Origin: Eledone cirrhosa
Lineage: Eukaryota > Mollusca > Cephalopoda > Octopoda > Eledonidae
NCBI GenBank assembly: GCA_964016885.1
Contig: OZ024741.1
Coordinates: 35,366,265-35,430,264 of the forward strand
DNA: 64,000 nucleotides
Reading direction: 5' to 3'
Part shown: piece by piece, positions 28,654 to 40,866 of the stretch
Layout: the number at the start of each line of letters is the position of its first letter
Numbering within the stretch: position 1 is the stretch's first letter
Translations under genes and position numbers: made by a program
Notes under the pieces: generated by a model
Seen by the model: only the letters and a program-made list of their open reading frames with translations
What the model was told of the DNA's origin: nothing
Databases searched by the model: none

Positions 28654-31600
28654 ATCTGTTATGACCAGACTATCAATGTCATCTGTTCTATGACAGGACT
28701 CTGATATCACCGTAGTATCAATGTCAACTTTTCTAAGTCACGACTTTGTTATGACCAAAGTATGAATATCATCTGTTCTAAGACATGACACTGTTATGAC
28801 CAATCGCTCAATGTCATCTGTTTTAAGACACGACTCGTTATGACCATAGTTTCAGTCAAGAGTTCTAAGACATCAATCTGTTATGACCATAGTATCAATG
28901 TCAATTGTTCTAAGACACGACTCTGTTATGACCATAACATGAATGAAAACTGTTCTAATACATGACTCTGTTATGAACATAGTATCAACGTCAACTGTTC
29001 TAAGACACGACTCTGTTATGACCATAGTATCAATGTCAACTGTTCTATGACAGGACTCTGTCTTGACCATAGTATCAATGTCATCTGTTCTAAGACACGA
29101 TTCTGTTATGAGCATAGTATCAATGTCATCTGTTCTAAGACACCATTCTGTTATGACCATAATATCAATGTCAACTGTTCTGAGACATGACTCTGTTATG
29201 ACAATAGTATCAATGTCAACTGTTTTCAGGCATGACTCTGTTATGACCATAGTATCAATGTCAACTGCTCTAAGACACGACTCTGTTATGACCATAGTAT
29301 CAACGTCAATTGTTCTACAACACAATTCTGTTATGACCATAATATCAATCAACTGTTCTAAGACACGGCTCTGTTATTATCATAGAATCAAAATCATATG
29401 TTCTATGACAAGGTTCTGATATGACCATAGTATCAATGTCAACTCTTGTAAGACACGGCTCTGTTATGACCATAGTATCAATGTCATCTGTTCTAAGACA
29501 CGACTCTGTTATGACCAGACTATCAATGTGATCTGTTCTAAGACACGACTCTGTTATGACTAGACTATCAATGTTGACTATTCTAAGACATGACTCTGTT
29601 ATGACCATAGTATCAATGTTAACTGTTCTAAGACAAGACTCTGTTATGACCAGAGTATCAATGTCATCTGTTCTATGACTGGATTCTGTTACGACCATAG
29701 TATCAATGTCAACTGTTCTATGACAAGACTCTGTTATGACCATAGTATCAATGTCAACTGTTCTATGACACGACTCTATTATGACCATAGTAGCAATTTC
29801 ATCTGTTCTAAGACAGGACTCTTTTATGACCATAGTATCAATGTCAACTGTTCTAAGACACAACTCTGTTATGACCATAGTATCAATGTCAACTGTTCTA
29901 TGACACGACTCTGTTATGACCATAGTATCAATGTCAACTGTTCTGACACGACTCTATTATGACCATAGTAGCAATCTCATCTGTTCTAAGACAGGACTCT
30001 GTTATGACCATAGTATCAATGTCAACTTTTCTAAGACACAACTCTGTTATGACCATAGTATCAATGTCAACTGTTCTAAAACACGACTCTGTTATAACCA
30101 GACTATCAATGTCAACTGTTCCATGACACAACCCTGTTATGACCAGACTATCAATGTCATCTGTTCTATAACAAGACTCTGTTATAACTACAGAATCAAT
30201 GTCAACTGTTCTATGACAGGACTCTGTTATGACCATAGTATCAATGTCATCTGTTCTAAGACACGACTCTGTTATGACTATAACATCAATGTCAACTGTT
30301 CTGAGACATGACTCTGTTATGACGATAGTATCAATGTCAACTGTTCTATGACAGGACTCTTTCTTGACCATAGTATCAATGTCATCTGTTCTAAGACACG
30401 ATTCTGTTATGACCATAGATTCAATGTCATCTGTTCTAAGACACGACTCTGTTATGACCAGACTATCAATGTGATCTGTTCTAAGACACGACTCTGTTAT
30501 GACCAGACTATCAATGTTGACTATTCTAAGACATGACTCTGTTATGACCATAGTATCAATGTCAACTGTTCTAAGACAAGACTCTCTTATGACCAGAGTG
30601 TCAATGTCACCTGTTCTATGACAGGACTCTGATATCACCGTAGTATCAATGTCAACTTTTCTAAGTCACGACTTTGTTATGACCATAGTATCAACGCCAA
30701 CTGTTCTAAGACAAGACTCTGTTATAACCATAGAATTAATATCAACTGTTCTAAAACACGACCCTGTCATGACCATAGCACCAATGTCAACTGTTCTCAG
30801 ACACGACTCTGTTATGAACATAGAATCAATGTCAACTGTTCTAAGATACGACTCTGTTATGACCATTGCATCAATGTCAACTGTTCTAAGACACGACTCT
30901 TTTATGACCATAGTATCAATGTCATCTGTTCTATGACAGGACTCTATTATGACCAGACTCTCAATGTCATCTGTTTTAAAACACGACTCTGTTATGACCA
31001 TAGTTTCAGTCAAGTGTTCTAAGACATGAATCTGTTATGACCATAGTATCAATGTCAATTGTTCTAAGACACGACTCTGTTATGACCATAATATGAATGA
31101 CAACTGTTCTAAGACATGACTCTGTTATGACCATAGTATCAATGTCATCTGTTCTAAGACACAACTCTGTTATGACCATAGTTTCAATGTAATCTGTTCT
31201 AAGACATGACTCTGTTATAACCAGACTCTCATTGTCATCTATTCTAAGACGCGACTCTGTTATGACCATAGTATCAATGTCAACTGTTCTAAGACACGCC
31301 TCTGTTAAGAATATAGTATCAATGTCAACTGTTCTAAGACACGACTCTGTTATGAACATAGTATCAATGTCAACTGTTGTAAGACAAGACTCTGTTATGA
31401 CCATAATATCAATGTCATCTGCTCAAAGACAGGACCCTATTATGACCAAAGTATGAATATCATCTGTTCTAAGACATGACACTGTTATGACCAATCGCTC
31501 AATGTCATCTGTTTTAAGACACGACTCGGTTATGACCATAGTTTCAGTCAAGAGTTCTAAGACATGAATCTGTTATGACCATAGTATCAATGTCAATTGT

Positions 31601-34600
31601 TCTAAGACACGACTCTGTTATGACCATAACATGAATGAAAACTGTTCTAATACATGACTCTGTTATGAACATAGTATCAATATCAACTGTTCTAAGACAC
31701 GACTCTGTTATCACCATAATTCCAATTACAATTGTTCTAAGACATGACTCTGTTATGACCATAGTATCAATGCCAACTGTTCTAAGACAAGACTCTGTTA
31801 TAACAATAGAATTAATATCAACTGTTCTAAAGCACGACTCTTACTTGACCATAGTATCAATGTCATCTGTTCTAAGACACGACTCTGTTATGACTATAAT
31901 ATCAATGTCAACTGTTCTGAGACATGACTCTGTTATGACCAGACTATCAATGTCAACTGTTCTATGACACAACCCTGTTATGACCAGACTATCAATGTCA
32001 TCTGTTCTATGACAAGACTCTGTTATAACCATAGAAACAATGTCAACTGTTCTATGACAGGACTCTGTTATGACCACAGTATCAATGTCATCTGTTCTAA
32101 GACACGACTCTGTTATGACCAGACTATCAATGTTGACTATTCTAAGACAAGATTCTCTTATGATGAGAGTGTCAATGTCATCTGTTCTATGACAGGCTCT
32201 GTTATGACCCGACTATCGATGTCACCTGTTTTAAAACACGACTCTGTTATGACCATAGTTTCAGTCAAGTGTTCTAAGACATGAGTCTGTTATACCATAG
32301 TATCAATGTCAATTGTTCTAAGACACGACTCTGTTATGACCATAATATGAATGACAACTGTTCTAAGCCATGACTCTGTTATGACCATAGTATCAATGTC
32401 ATCTGCTCTAAGACACGACTCTGTTATGACCATAATTCCAATGACAACTGTTCTAAGACACGACTCTCTTGTGACCATAGTATCAATGTCAACTGTTCTA
32501 AGACACGAATCTGTTATGACCATAATTCCAATGACAACTGTTCTAAGACAGGACTCTTTCTTGACCATAGTATCAATGTCATCTGTTCTAAGACACGATT
32601 CTGTTATGACCATACTATCAATGTCATCTGTTTTAAGACACGACTCTGTTATGACTATAATATTCATGTCAACTGTTCTGAGACATGACTCTGTTATGAC
32701 CAGACTATCAATGTCAACTGTTCTATGACACAACCCTGTTATGACCAGACTATCAATGTCATCTGTTCTATGACAAGACTCTGTTATAACCATAGAAACA
32801 ATGTCAACTGTTCTATGACAGGACTCTGTTATGACCATAGTATCAATGTCATCTGTTCTATGACACAACTCTGTTATGACCATAGATTCAATGTCATCTG
32901 TTCTAAGACATGACTCTGTTATGACCAGACTCTCATTGTCATCTGTTCGAAGACGCGACTCTGTTATGACCATAGTATCAATGTCAACTGTTCTAAGACA
33001 CGACTCTGTTAAGAATATAGTATCAATGTCAACTGTTCTAAGACAAGACTCTGTTATTAACATAGTATCAATGTCAACTGTTCTAAGACAAGACTCTGTT
33101 ATGACCATAATATCAATGTCATCTGTTCTATGACAGGACTCTGTTATGACCATAATATCAATGTCATCTGCTCTAAGACAGGACCCTATTATGATCAAAG
33201 TATGAATATCATCTGTTCTAAGACATGACACTGTTATGACCAATCGCTCAATGTCATCTGTTTTAAGACACGACTCGGTTATGACCATAGTTTCAGTCAA
33301 GTGTTCTAAGACACGACTCTGTTATGACCAGACTATCAATGTAAATTGTTCTATGACACAACCCTGTTATGACCAGACTATCAATGTCATCTGTTCTATG
33401 ACACAACCCTGTTATGACCAGACTATCAATGTCATCTGTTCTATGACAAGCGTCTGTTATAACCATAGAATCAATGTCAACTGTTCTATGACAGGACTCT
33501 GTTATGAGCATAGTATCAATGTCATCTGTTCTAAGACACGATTCTGTTATGACCAGACTATCAATGTGATCTGTTCTAAGACACGACTCTGTTCTATGAC
33601 ACAACCCTGTTATGACCAGACTATCAATGTCATCTGTTCTATGACAAGCCTCTGTTATAACCATACAATCAATGTCAACTGTTCTAAGACACAACCCTAT
33701 TATGACCAGACTATCAATGTCATCTGTTCTATGACACGACTCTGTTATGACCAGAGTATCAATGTTGACTATTCTAGGAAATGACTCTTTTATGACCATA
33801 GTATCAATGTCAACTGTTCTAAGACAAGACTCTGTTATGAACAGAGTATCAATGTCATCTGTTCTATGACAGGACTCTGTTATGACCAGACTATCAATGT
33901 CATCTGTTCTATGTCAGGACTCTGATATCACCGTAGTATCAATGTCAACTTTTCTAAGTCACGACTTTGTTATGACCATAGTATTAATGTCAACTGATCT
34001 AAGACACGACTCTGTCATGACCATAGCATCAATGTCAACTGGTCTAAGACACGAGTCTGTTATGACCTTAGTATCAATGCCATCTTTTCTATGACAGGAC
34101 TCTGTTATGACCATAGTATCAATGTCAACTGTTCTATGACAGGACTCTGTTATAAACATAGTATCAATGTCATCTGTTCTAAGACATGACTCGTTATGAC
34201 CATAGTTTCAATGTCATCTGTTCTAAGACATAACTCTGTTATGACCAGACTCTCATTGTTATCTGTTCTAAGACGCGACTCTGTTATGACCATAGTATCA
34301 ATGTCAACTGTTCTAAGACACGCCTCTGTTAAGAATATAGTATCAATGTCAACTCTTCTAAGACACGACTCTGTTATGAACATAGTATCAATGTCAACTG
34401 TTCTAAGACAAGACTCTGTTATGACAATAATATCAATGTCATCTGTTCCATGACAGGACTCTGTTATGACCATAATATCAATGTCATCTGCTCAAAGACA
34501 GGACCCTATTATGACCAAAGTATGAATATCATCTGTTCTAAGACATGACACTGTTATGACCAATCGCTCAATGTCATCTGTTTTAAGACACGACTCGGTT

Positions 34601-36070
34601 ATGACCATAGTTTCAGTCAAGAGTTCTAAGACATGAATCTGTTATGACCATAGTATCAATGTCAATTGTTCTAAGACACGACTCTCTTATGACCATAACA
34701 TGAATGAAAACTGTTCTAATACATGACTCTGTTATGAACATAGTATCAATGTCAACTGTTCTAAGACACGACTCTGTTATGACCATAGTATCAATGTCAA
34801 CTGTTCTATGACAGGACTCTGTCTTGACCATAGTATCAATGTCATCTGTTCTAAGACACGATTCTGTTATGAGCATAGTATCAATGTCATCTGTTCTAAG
34901 ACACCATTCTGTTATGAGCATAGTATCAATGTCATCTGTTCTAAGACACGACTCTGTTATGACCATAATATCAATGTCAACTGTTCTGAGACATGACTCT
35001 GTTATGACCATAGTATCAATGTCAACTGTTTTCAGGCATGACTCTGTCATGACCATAGTATCAATGTCAACTGCTCTAAGACACGACTCTGTTATGACCA
35101 TAGTATCAACGTCAATTGTTCTACAACACAATTCTGTTATGACCATAATATCAATCAACTGTTCTAAGACACGGCTCTGTTATTATCATAGTATCAAAAT
35201 CATATGTTCTATGACAAGGCTCTGATATAACCATAGTATCAATGTCAACTCTTGTAAGACACGGCTCTGTTATGACCATAGTATCAATGTCATCTGTTCT
35301 AAGACACGACTCTGTTATGACCAGACTATCAATGTGATCTGTTCTAAGACACGAATCTGTTATGACCATAATTCCAATGACAACTGTTCTAAGACATGAC
35401 TCTGTTATGACCATAGTATCAATGCCAACTGTTCTAAGACAAGACTCTGTTATAACCATAGAATTAATATCAACTGTTCTAAAGCACGACTCTTACTTGA
35501 CCAGACTATCAATGTCAACTGTTCTATGACAGGACTCTGTTATGACCATAGTATCAATGTCATCTGTTCTAAGACATGACTCTGTTATGACCAGACTATC
35601 AATGTTGACTATCCTAAGACAAGATTCTCTTATGATCAGAGTGTCAATGTCATCTGTTCTATGACAGGCTCTGTTATGACCAGACTATCAATGTCACCTG
35701 TTTTAAAACACGACTCTGTTATGACCATAGTTTCAGTCAAGTGTTCTAAGACATGAATCTGTTATGACCATAGTATCAATGTCAATTGTTCTAAGACACG
35801 ACTCTGTTATGACCATAATATGAATGACAACTGTTCTAAGACATGACTCTGTTATGACCATAGTATCAATGTCATCTGCTCTAAGACACGACTCTGTTAT
35901 GACCATAATTCCAATGACAACTGTTCTAAGACACGACTCTCTTGTGACCATAGTATCAATGTCAACTGTTCTAAGACACGAATCTGTTATGACCATAATT
36001 CCAATGACAACTGTTCTAAGACAGGACTCTTTCTTGACCATAGTATCAATGTCATCTGTTCTAAGACACG
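28653..36070. repeat. 7.4-kb higher-order repeat, copy 3
   Basis: Third block. Visible differences from copy 2 are isolated bases, for example an A for C at about 31804, C for T near 33169 and A for T near 34547. After about 36070 the unit order switches to one resembling the region near 17.76 kb, which marks the end of the block. Confidence 0.85.
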
Positions 36071-36742
36071 AATCTGTTATGACCATACTATCAATGTCAT
36101 CTGTTCTAAGACACGACTCTGTTATGACTATAATATTCATGTCAACTGTTCTGAGACATGACTCTGTTATGACCAGACTATCAATGTCAACTGTTCTATG
36201 ACACAACCCTGTTATGACCAGACTATCAATGTCATCTGTTCTATGACAAGACTCTGTTATAACCATAGAAACAATGTCAACTGTTCTATGACAGGACTCT
36301 GTTATGACCATAGTATCAATGTCATCTGTTCTAAGACACGACTCTGTTATGACCAAACTATAAATGTTGACTATTCTAAGACAAGACTCTCTTATGACCA
36401 GAGTGTCAATGTCATCTGTTCTATGACAGGCTCTGTTATGACCAGACTATCAATGTCACCTGTTCTATGACAGGACTCTGATATCACCGTAGTATCAATG
36501 TCAACTTTTCTAAGTCACGACTTTGTTATGACCATAGCATCAATGTCAACTGTTCTAAGACACGACTCTGTTATGACCATAGTATCAATGTCATCTGTTC
36601 TAAGACAAGACTCTGTTATGACCATAGTTTTAGTCAAGTGTTCTAAGACATGAATCTGTTATGAATCGTATCAATTCTACTCTAGTATTATGACCATAGT
36701 ATTACTCATAGTATTATGACCATAGTATCAATTCTACTCTAA

Positions 36743-37543
36743 TAGCGAACCACCATTTCTTAATTAATTTACTAATTTACTAAACAGGTTTTGTAGGCTT
36801 TGCACACCAAAAAGGATACATTCAACATCCAGTAACAGGGTCCTTGTCTATGAAGCCTAAGTCGTATGTACAAATATGTGGTCTGTGTAGTCAACTACTT
36901 TCAATTGTGGACTACCTATGCTAGCCTTATCTACTTCCCTACAGAATACCATGTCTAAATACAATCTGGATGACCCAACGCAGATTATCCACGGTGCCAT
37001 TGGAACATTCTGGAAATCCAATCAGTACCAGTCTGATAGTTGGAAATGTCTGAACAAGTTTGCAATATTTTACACCCTCCTCCTCCTCTATCTGCTAGCC
37101 CCACACAGACCCAGCATGTATCTAAGATACCGTTTCTGACACCCAGTAACTCTAAAGAGTGGGACGTTCCTAGAAAGGTTTCCAGACACCTGAAGGAATA
37201 AGACCATCTACCCATGTTGGGGCATAAACGGCCACTAGCCTGAAGCATATCTTCCACTGCTGGTCAATACCACCAAGTCTTGGAAGATGGTCGGGAGATC
37301 CAAGGCTTTAAGATATGTTACACCTCGCAGCCGCTGAAAATAGGTGTGAAGTCTGGTGCCTCAGAAATTCTGGCCTCATTGATGACCACCACATCTATTT
37401 TATTAATATCACCTTTTATAAAAAAAAATAAACATGGTCATTTTTTTTCTTCATAAAAATGAACAATAAATGATTAATAGATAAAGCCTGTATTTCATAA
37501 TTCTGATTTTGCAACATTTTTTTTTTTTACGTTTTGATTTTAG
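36743..37543. other. Unique-looking flank, no gene recognised
   Basis: This stretch separates the satellite from the six-cysteine exon. The longest plus-strand frame (36918-37139) has a hydrophobic run but no convincing signal-peptide start or splice donor. From about 37400 it becomes T-rich, and 37521-37543 forms the polypyrimidine tract and acceptor of the next feature. Confidence 0.4.
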
Positions 37544-37677
37544 TAAATGCGGCAGCTGCGGAAACTTGTAAAAGCCTGAAAGGCAACTGTATTGACAGCA
37601 GACTTTACTTGTGTACAAGTGTGACCAGATATGGCGTCTGTGGACAGAAAGATTACATAATATGTTGCCTCGATTAA
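37544..37677 (+). CDS. Candidate exon for a six-cysteine secreted-type peptide
   Basis: A long T-rich tract ends in ATTTTAG at 37543, a good splice acceptor. From there one frame, entered with two leftover bases (intron after codon position 1), runs 43 codons to TAA at 37675. The peptide starts NAAAAETC and ends CCLD. Its cysteines follow C-X6-C-X7-C-X8-C-X7-CC, at residues 8, 15, 23, 32, 40 and 41. A small, dense, even cysteine pattern ending in CC is typical of disulfide-rich extracellular domains, loosely like defensin or clip-like folds, but the spacing does not fit one named family I can assert. The alanine run could be the end of a signal peptide encoded by an upstream exon, which I could not find in the window. 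A donor-like GAG|GTAAGG lies just after the stop (about 37695), so the exon may continue as a spliced 3' UTR. The minus-strand frame here is a shadow. Confidence 0.45.
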
Positions 37678-37734
37678 ATGTCAAGAAACAAGGGAGGTAA
37701 GGAAATATGACACAACTGATTCTGGGGGGGGGGG

Positions 37735-37815
37735 GTCTTGCGCTAGTGTGTAGTGGTAACTAGATAATATTTGTGGTGGGGAGCAAACGAATAGACAAAT
37801 AAATTGGAGTCGTGT

Positions 37816-37847
<32 letters not shown>

Positions 37848-37916
37848 TTGTGTGTGTTAGTGTGTGTTGTGTGTGTGTGTGTATGTGTGAGAGAGAGTAA
37901 ATGTGTGTGTGTGTGT
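37735..37916. repeat. (TG)n microsatellite with nearby G tract
   Basis: A G12 run at about 37724 is followed by interrupted TG repeats from 37812 to 37916. The apparent His/Thr-rich minus-strand ORF is repeat translation. Confidence 0.9.
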
Positions 37917-38161
37917 AATTGCGTGCATGTCTTTAACTTGATCAATGGTGTTTTAATTGTTTGATGAATAGAACGGTCGAGGAACTAGCATGCAAGTGAC
38001 TGAACAGTCCCCAGGTATGTGTTCCGTTAATGTAATTCTCAGGTAGATTCAGCATGATACTTGAATTATAAGTAATCTAACTCATATCCTTATGGCTGTT
38101 GGCCGCGAATATGTTAACCCCTATGCTACGCACCTTCATAAGAAAAATACATAGTATTTAG

Positions 38162-38479
<318 letters not shown>

Positions 38480-38560
38480 GATACCATACTCTGCTCTGTA
38501 ATAGCAACGAAGGCTCAAACGACGGCTTACCACTTACGGACACTTCAAGCATCCCATACC

Positions 38561-38562
<2 letters not shown>

Positions 38563-38603
<41 letters not shown>
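38563..38603. repeat. (TA)n microsatellite
   Basis: About 20 TA dinucleotides. The next 300 bases hold no recognised feature. Confidence 0.9.
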
Positions 38604-38605
<2 letters not shown>

Positions 38606-38933
38606 TGGATGAATACCTCAACAGGTACAATGTACTTGTAGAAATATGCAAGTTGTTTATAATATTTGTGGTTCAATGGTACTAATTCGAGATGCCAGAA
38701 CAATATAAAAAGTAGCGGAGCAAGCGGTTATCAAACAATTCTCTAAATAAATTAAAAAACGATTTAGATAATCACCTGTTCTATTGCTGTTACCGACGGT
38801 TTCATCATTCCAAAAGATTGGAAATCCAGAGAATTTCCAATGGAAAGAAATGAATCTTCAGACAGCCTATTTCCACACCATAAGGTTGCAAGCCCTATAG
38901 TAAGTAAATATTTCGCTTCCTGCCCAACGCATG

Positions 38934-38937
<4 letters not shown>

Positions 38938-38984
<47 letters not shown>
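38938..38984. repeat. (TA)n microsatellite at the 5' edge of the Penelope-like element
   Basis: The TA run abuts TTATTAAAATAACAG, the left end of the Penelope-like insertion. An equivalent TA run abuts the second copy at 43718, so the run may mark the target site or be part of the insertion. Confidence 0.85.
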
Positions 38985-38988
<4 letters not shown>

Positions 38989-39081
38989 TAAAATAACAGA
39001 TTAAAGTTTAAGCAAAGAATCGCTGCTTTCAGCCTTAACGGGATCTTCTGAAACTAACAAAGTCAATCTGTAAACGCAGAA

Positions 39082-40026
39082 GTGGATATTTCAAAAAGCG
39101 TTGCAACCGGAGGAAGACAGGAAGACGATACTTTGGTTCGTAGAAACGTTCCCTGGCAAAGAACGGGAAAAAACGAATATAATACGTCATTAATAGGAAC
39201 GTTGAGGCTTTCCCGTCTATCTATTAACGAGCATATTTTCAACGACCATTCCACTTATTACAATGAAGCTCTTGCTCGGAGTGGATTTGTCGATAAGGTA
39301 GCATATACAGAGTACGAAAATAGACCTAGAAGAAATAGATCCCGTCGCATTTGTTGGTATAACCCACCATATAATATGGAGGTGGCCACACCATTAGCTA
39401 AGATCTTTCCTTCCCTTATTACGAAGCATTTTCCCCCTACACATAAATATAGTAAAATTTTTAATAGAAATACTATTAAAATTTCTTACTCTACGACTCC
39501 TAACCTTGCACATAACATCACAGCTTCAAATTTAGCTAAACTACCTAGCCGTAGGAAGACGTGCAACCCTGTAGTTAGTACTAACTGTAATTGTAGGAAT
39601 CGGGTTGATTGCCCCCTTTCCGGGAAATGCCTCTCTAGTAACATTGTCTACAAATGTAAGGTTGAAACACCCACGTCCCGTAGGGCCTACATAGGGTTAA
39701 CCGTCAATAGATTCAAGCAGCGTCTTTACATGCATACCTATTCTTTTCGTTACCCTCTAAGAAGGAATTTGACGTCACTTTCAGTTTATATCTGGAGTCT
39801 AAAAGACAACCACACCCAATATAAGTTACACTGGAAGATCACAGCTAGGGCTAGATCGTATAACGGAAATAACAGACCATGTGACCTCTGCGCCGCTGAG
39901 GCCCTGGAAATACTCTACGCCACAGACCACATCTTAAACAAAAAATCTGAGGCAATTTCGGCTTGTAAACATAAATTGCACAAAACTTGCCTGTATTACA
40001 GCCCCACGTTATACCCTAACGGATAG
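39082..40026 (+). CDS. Penelope-like protein, C-terminal part with GIY-YIG endonuclease
   Basis: This 314-codon frame has three parts. Residues 1-40 are translated from the inverted 3' end of the element and are not native protein. Residues 41-140 match the region after the reverse transcriptase seen in Penelope-like proteins (RLSRLSINEHIF, YYNEALARSGF, ICWYNPPYN). The same blocks occur in the separate fragment at 51.4-52.4 kb. Residues 160-220 form a cysteine cluster (C161, C169, C171, C177, C183, C192) merged with a GIY-YIG nuclease core: VY at 189-190, YIG at 203-205, R209/R214 and H218. A later CDLC (267-270) may bind zinc with C295/H297. The GIY-YIG domain normally nicks target DNA for insertion. 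The reverse transcriptase is absent, so the product is a stub. The start codon is accidental. Confidence 0.75.
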   Translation: MDISKSVATGGRQEDDTLVRRNVPWQRTGKNEYNTSLIGTLRLSRLSINEHIFNDHSTYYNEALARSGFVDKVAYTEYENRPRRNRSRRICWYNPPYNMEVATPLAKIFPSLITKHFPPTHKYSKIFNRNTIKISYSTTPNLAHNITASNLAKLPSRRKTCNPVVSTNCNCRNRVDCPLSGKCLSSNIVYKCKVETPTSRRAYIGLTVNRFKQRLYMHTYSFRYPLRRNLTSLSVYIWSLKDNHTQYKLHWKITARARSYNGNNRPCDLCAAEALEILYATDHILNKKSEAISACKHKLHKTCLYYSPTLYPNG

Positions 40027-40610
40027 TACGATCTATACGTGGATATTTTACGTCTTGATGTGGTAGCTAAGTATTTGTTTTGTTTATACCATTACTTATT
40101 TGCATAGGTAAGTATATATTACCTGTATGTTTTATGAAGGTACGCATACTTTCTCGTACGTATATTTGATTGTATATGTTATGGCGGATAATTTTATATA
40201 TTCTGGTACATATGGTTTGGTTATGTGTATACGGGAGTTTTGCGTCTGTGTGAGTATGCAGGTTCCTACATATATAGGGTGTGTGTATATGTGTACTTCA
40301 TGTTTTGGTTGACTTACGTCTCCGAACATTTGTGTATTTACATGTAGGTAGGTGTGTGCGTTTGTTATATACGTATTTATTTATTTATATACGTTTATTC
40401 CATTATTTGTATACACGCACACACACACACACACATATTTATATGTGCGTGGTTTTGTATACCTATGGTAAGTGTTTTCGCGTATGCTTGTGTATGTACC
40501 TATTTGTATGCGTGTATGTATTTATTTAATTTCTTTTACCTCTGTATTGTATTTATTTACTTTTTTCTTAACTCTGTAACGGAGATTCATTCGGTCTCCT
40601 AGTTAGAATT
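40027..40610 (+). other. Penelope-like element 3' UTR with CA/TG-rich segments
   Basis: This is non-coding sequence rich in TATGTGTG-like and CACACA runs. It is largely shared, inverted, with 43920-44477. The short frames with His/Tyr/Cys-rich translations are microsatellite artefacts. Confidence 0.6.
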
Positions 40611-40866
40611 TTAGTCTACGACTTATGCTATACCATTTACGTGGTTTTGTCTTTGCGTGCAATTGTTCTCCACGCTCCACATATGACGTATTATCTTCGT
40701 TTTTTTCGTTCATTGCCAGAGAAGGTCTCTATGAACCACCTAAGAGAACATTAGTCTACGACCTCTTTTATACCATAAACGTGGTTCTGTCTTTGCGCGT
40801 AATTGTTTTTCACCGCTCCTATTAATGACGTATTATTCGTTTTTTCCCGTTCTTTGCCAGCGAACG
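40611..40866 (+). repeat. Tandem pair of about 140 bp in the Penelope 3' UTR
   Basis: Two imperfect direct copies start TTAGTCTACGAC at about 40611 and 40751. Each contains a CGTGGTT(T/C)TGTCTTTGCG block and ends near a GCCAG...ATGAACCA block. The second copy forms the inner end of the terminal inverted repeat. Confidence 0.7.

Larger units (their letters stand above)
2530..36742. repeat. 34-kb minisatellite array, 45-bp unit
   Basis: The array has about 750 head-to-tail copies of a 45-bp unit of the type 'TATCAATGTCAACTGTTCTA' + AGACACGACTCTG + TTATGACCATAG. The main variable positions are CAACTG/CATCTG, CTAAG/CTATG, ACACG/ACAGG/ACAAG and CCATAG/CCAGAC. The unit is 15 codons long, so most variants stay open in several frames. 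The result is 15-residue periodic translations on both strands, for example VITESCLRTVDIDTM on minus and NCSKTRLCYDHSINV on plus. Stops (such as CATGACTC in one plus frame) end every frame after a few hundred bases. Unit variation changes amino acids in the frames I examined, so I see no sign of protein-level selection. I regard it as non-coding satellite. The left edge has a diverged unit (about 2530-2576) and the right edge decays after about 36610. There is no transposon core. Confidence 0.97.

Noticed and set aside
2530..36742. CRISPR-like array
   Set aside because: Units are contiguous without unique spacers, the host is eukaryotic and no cas genes are present.
36918..37139. Signal-peptide exon for the six-cysteine peptide
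   Set aside because: The frame has a hydrophobic run, but it lies late in the frame and no phase-matching donor was found.
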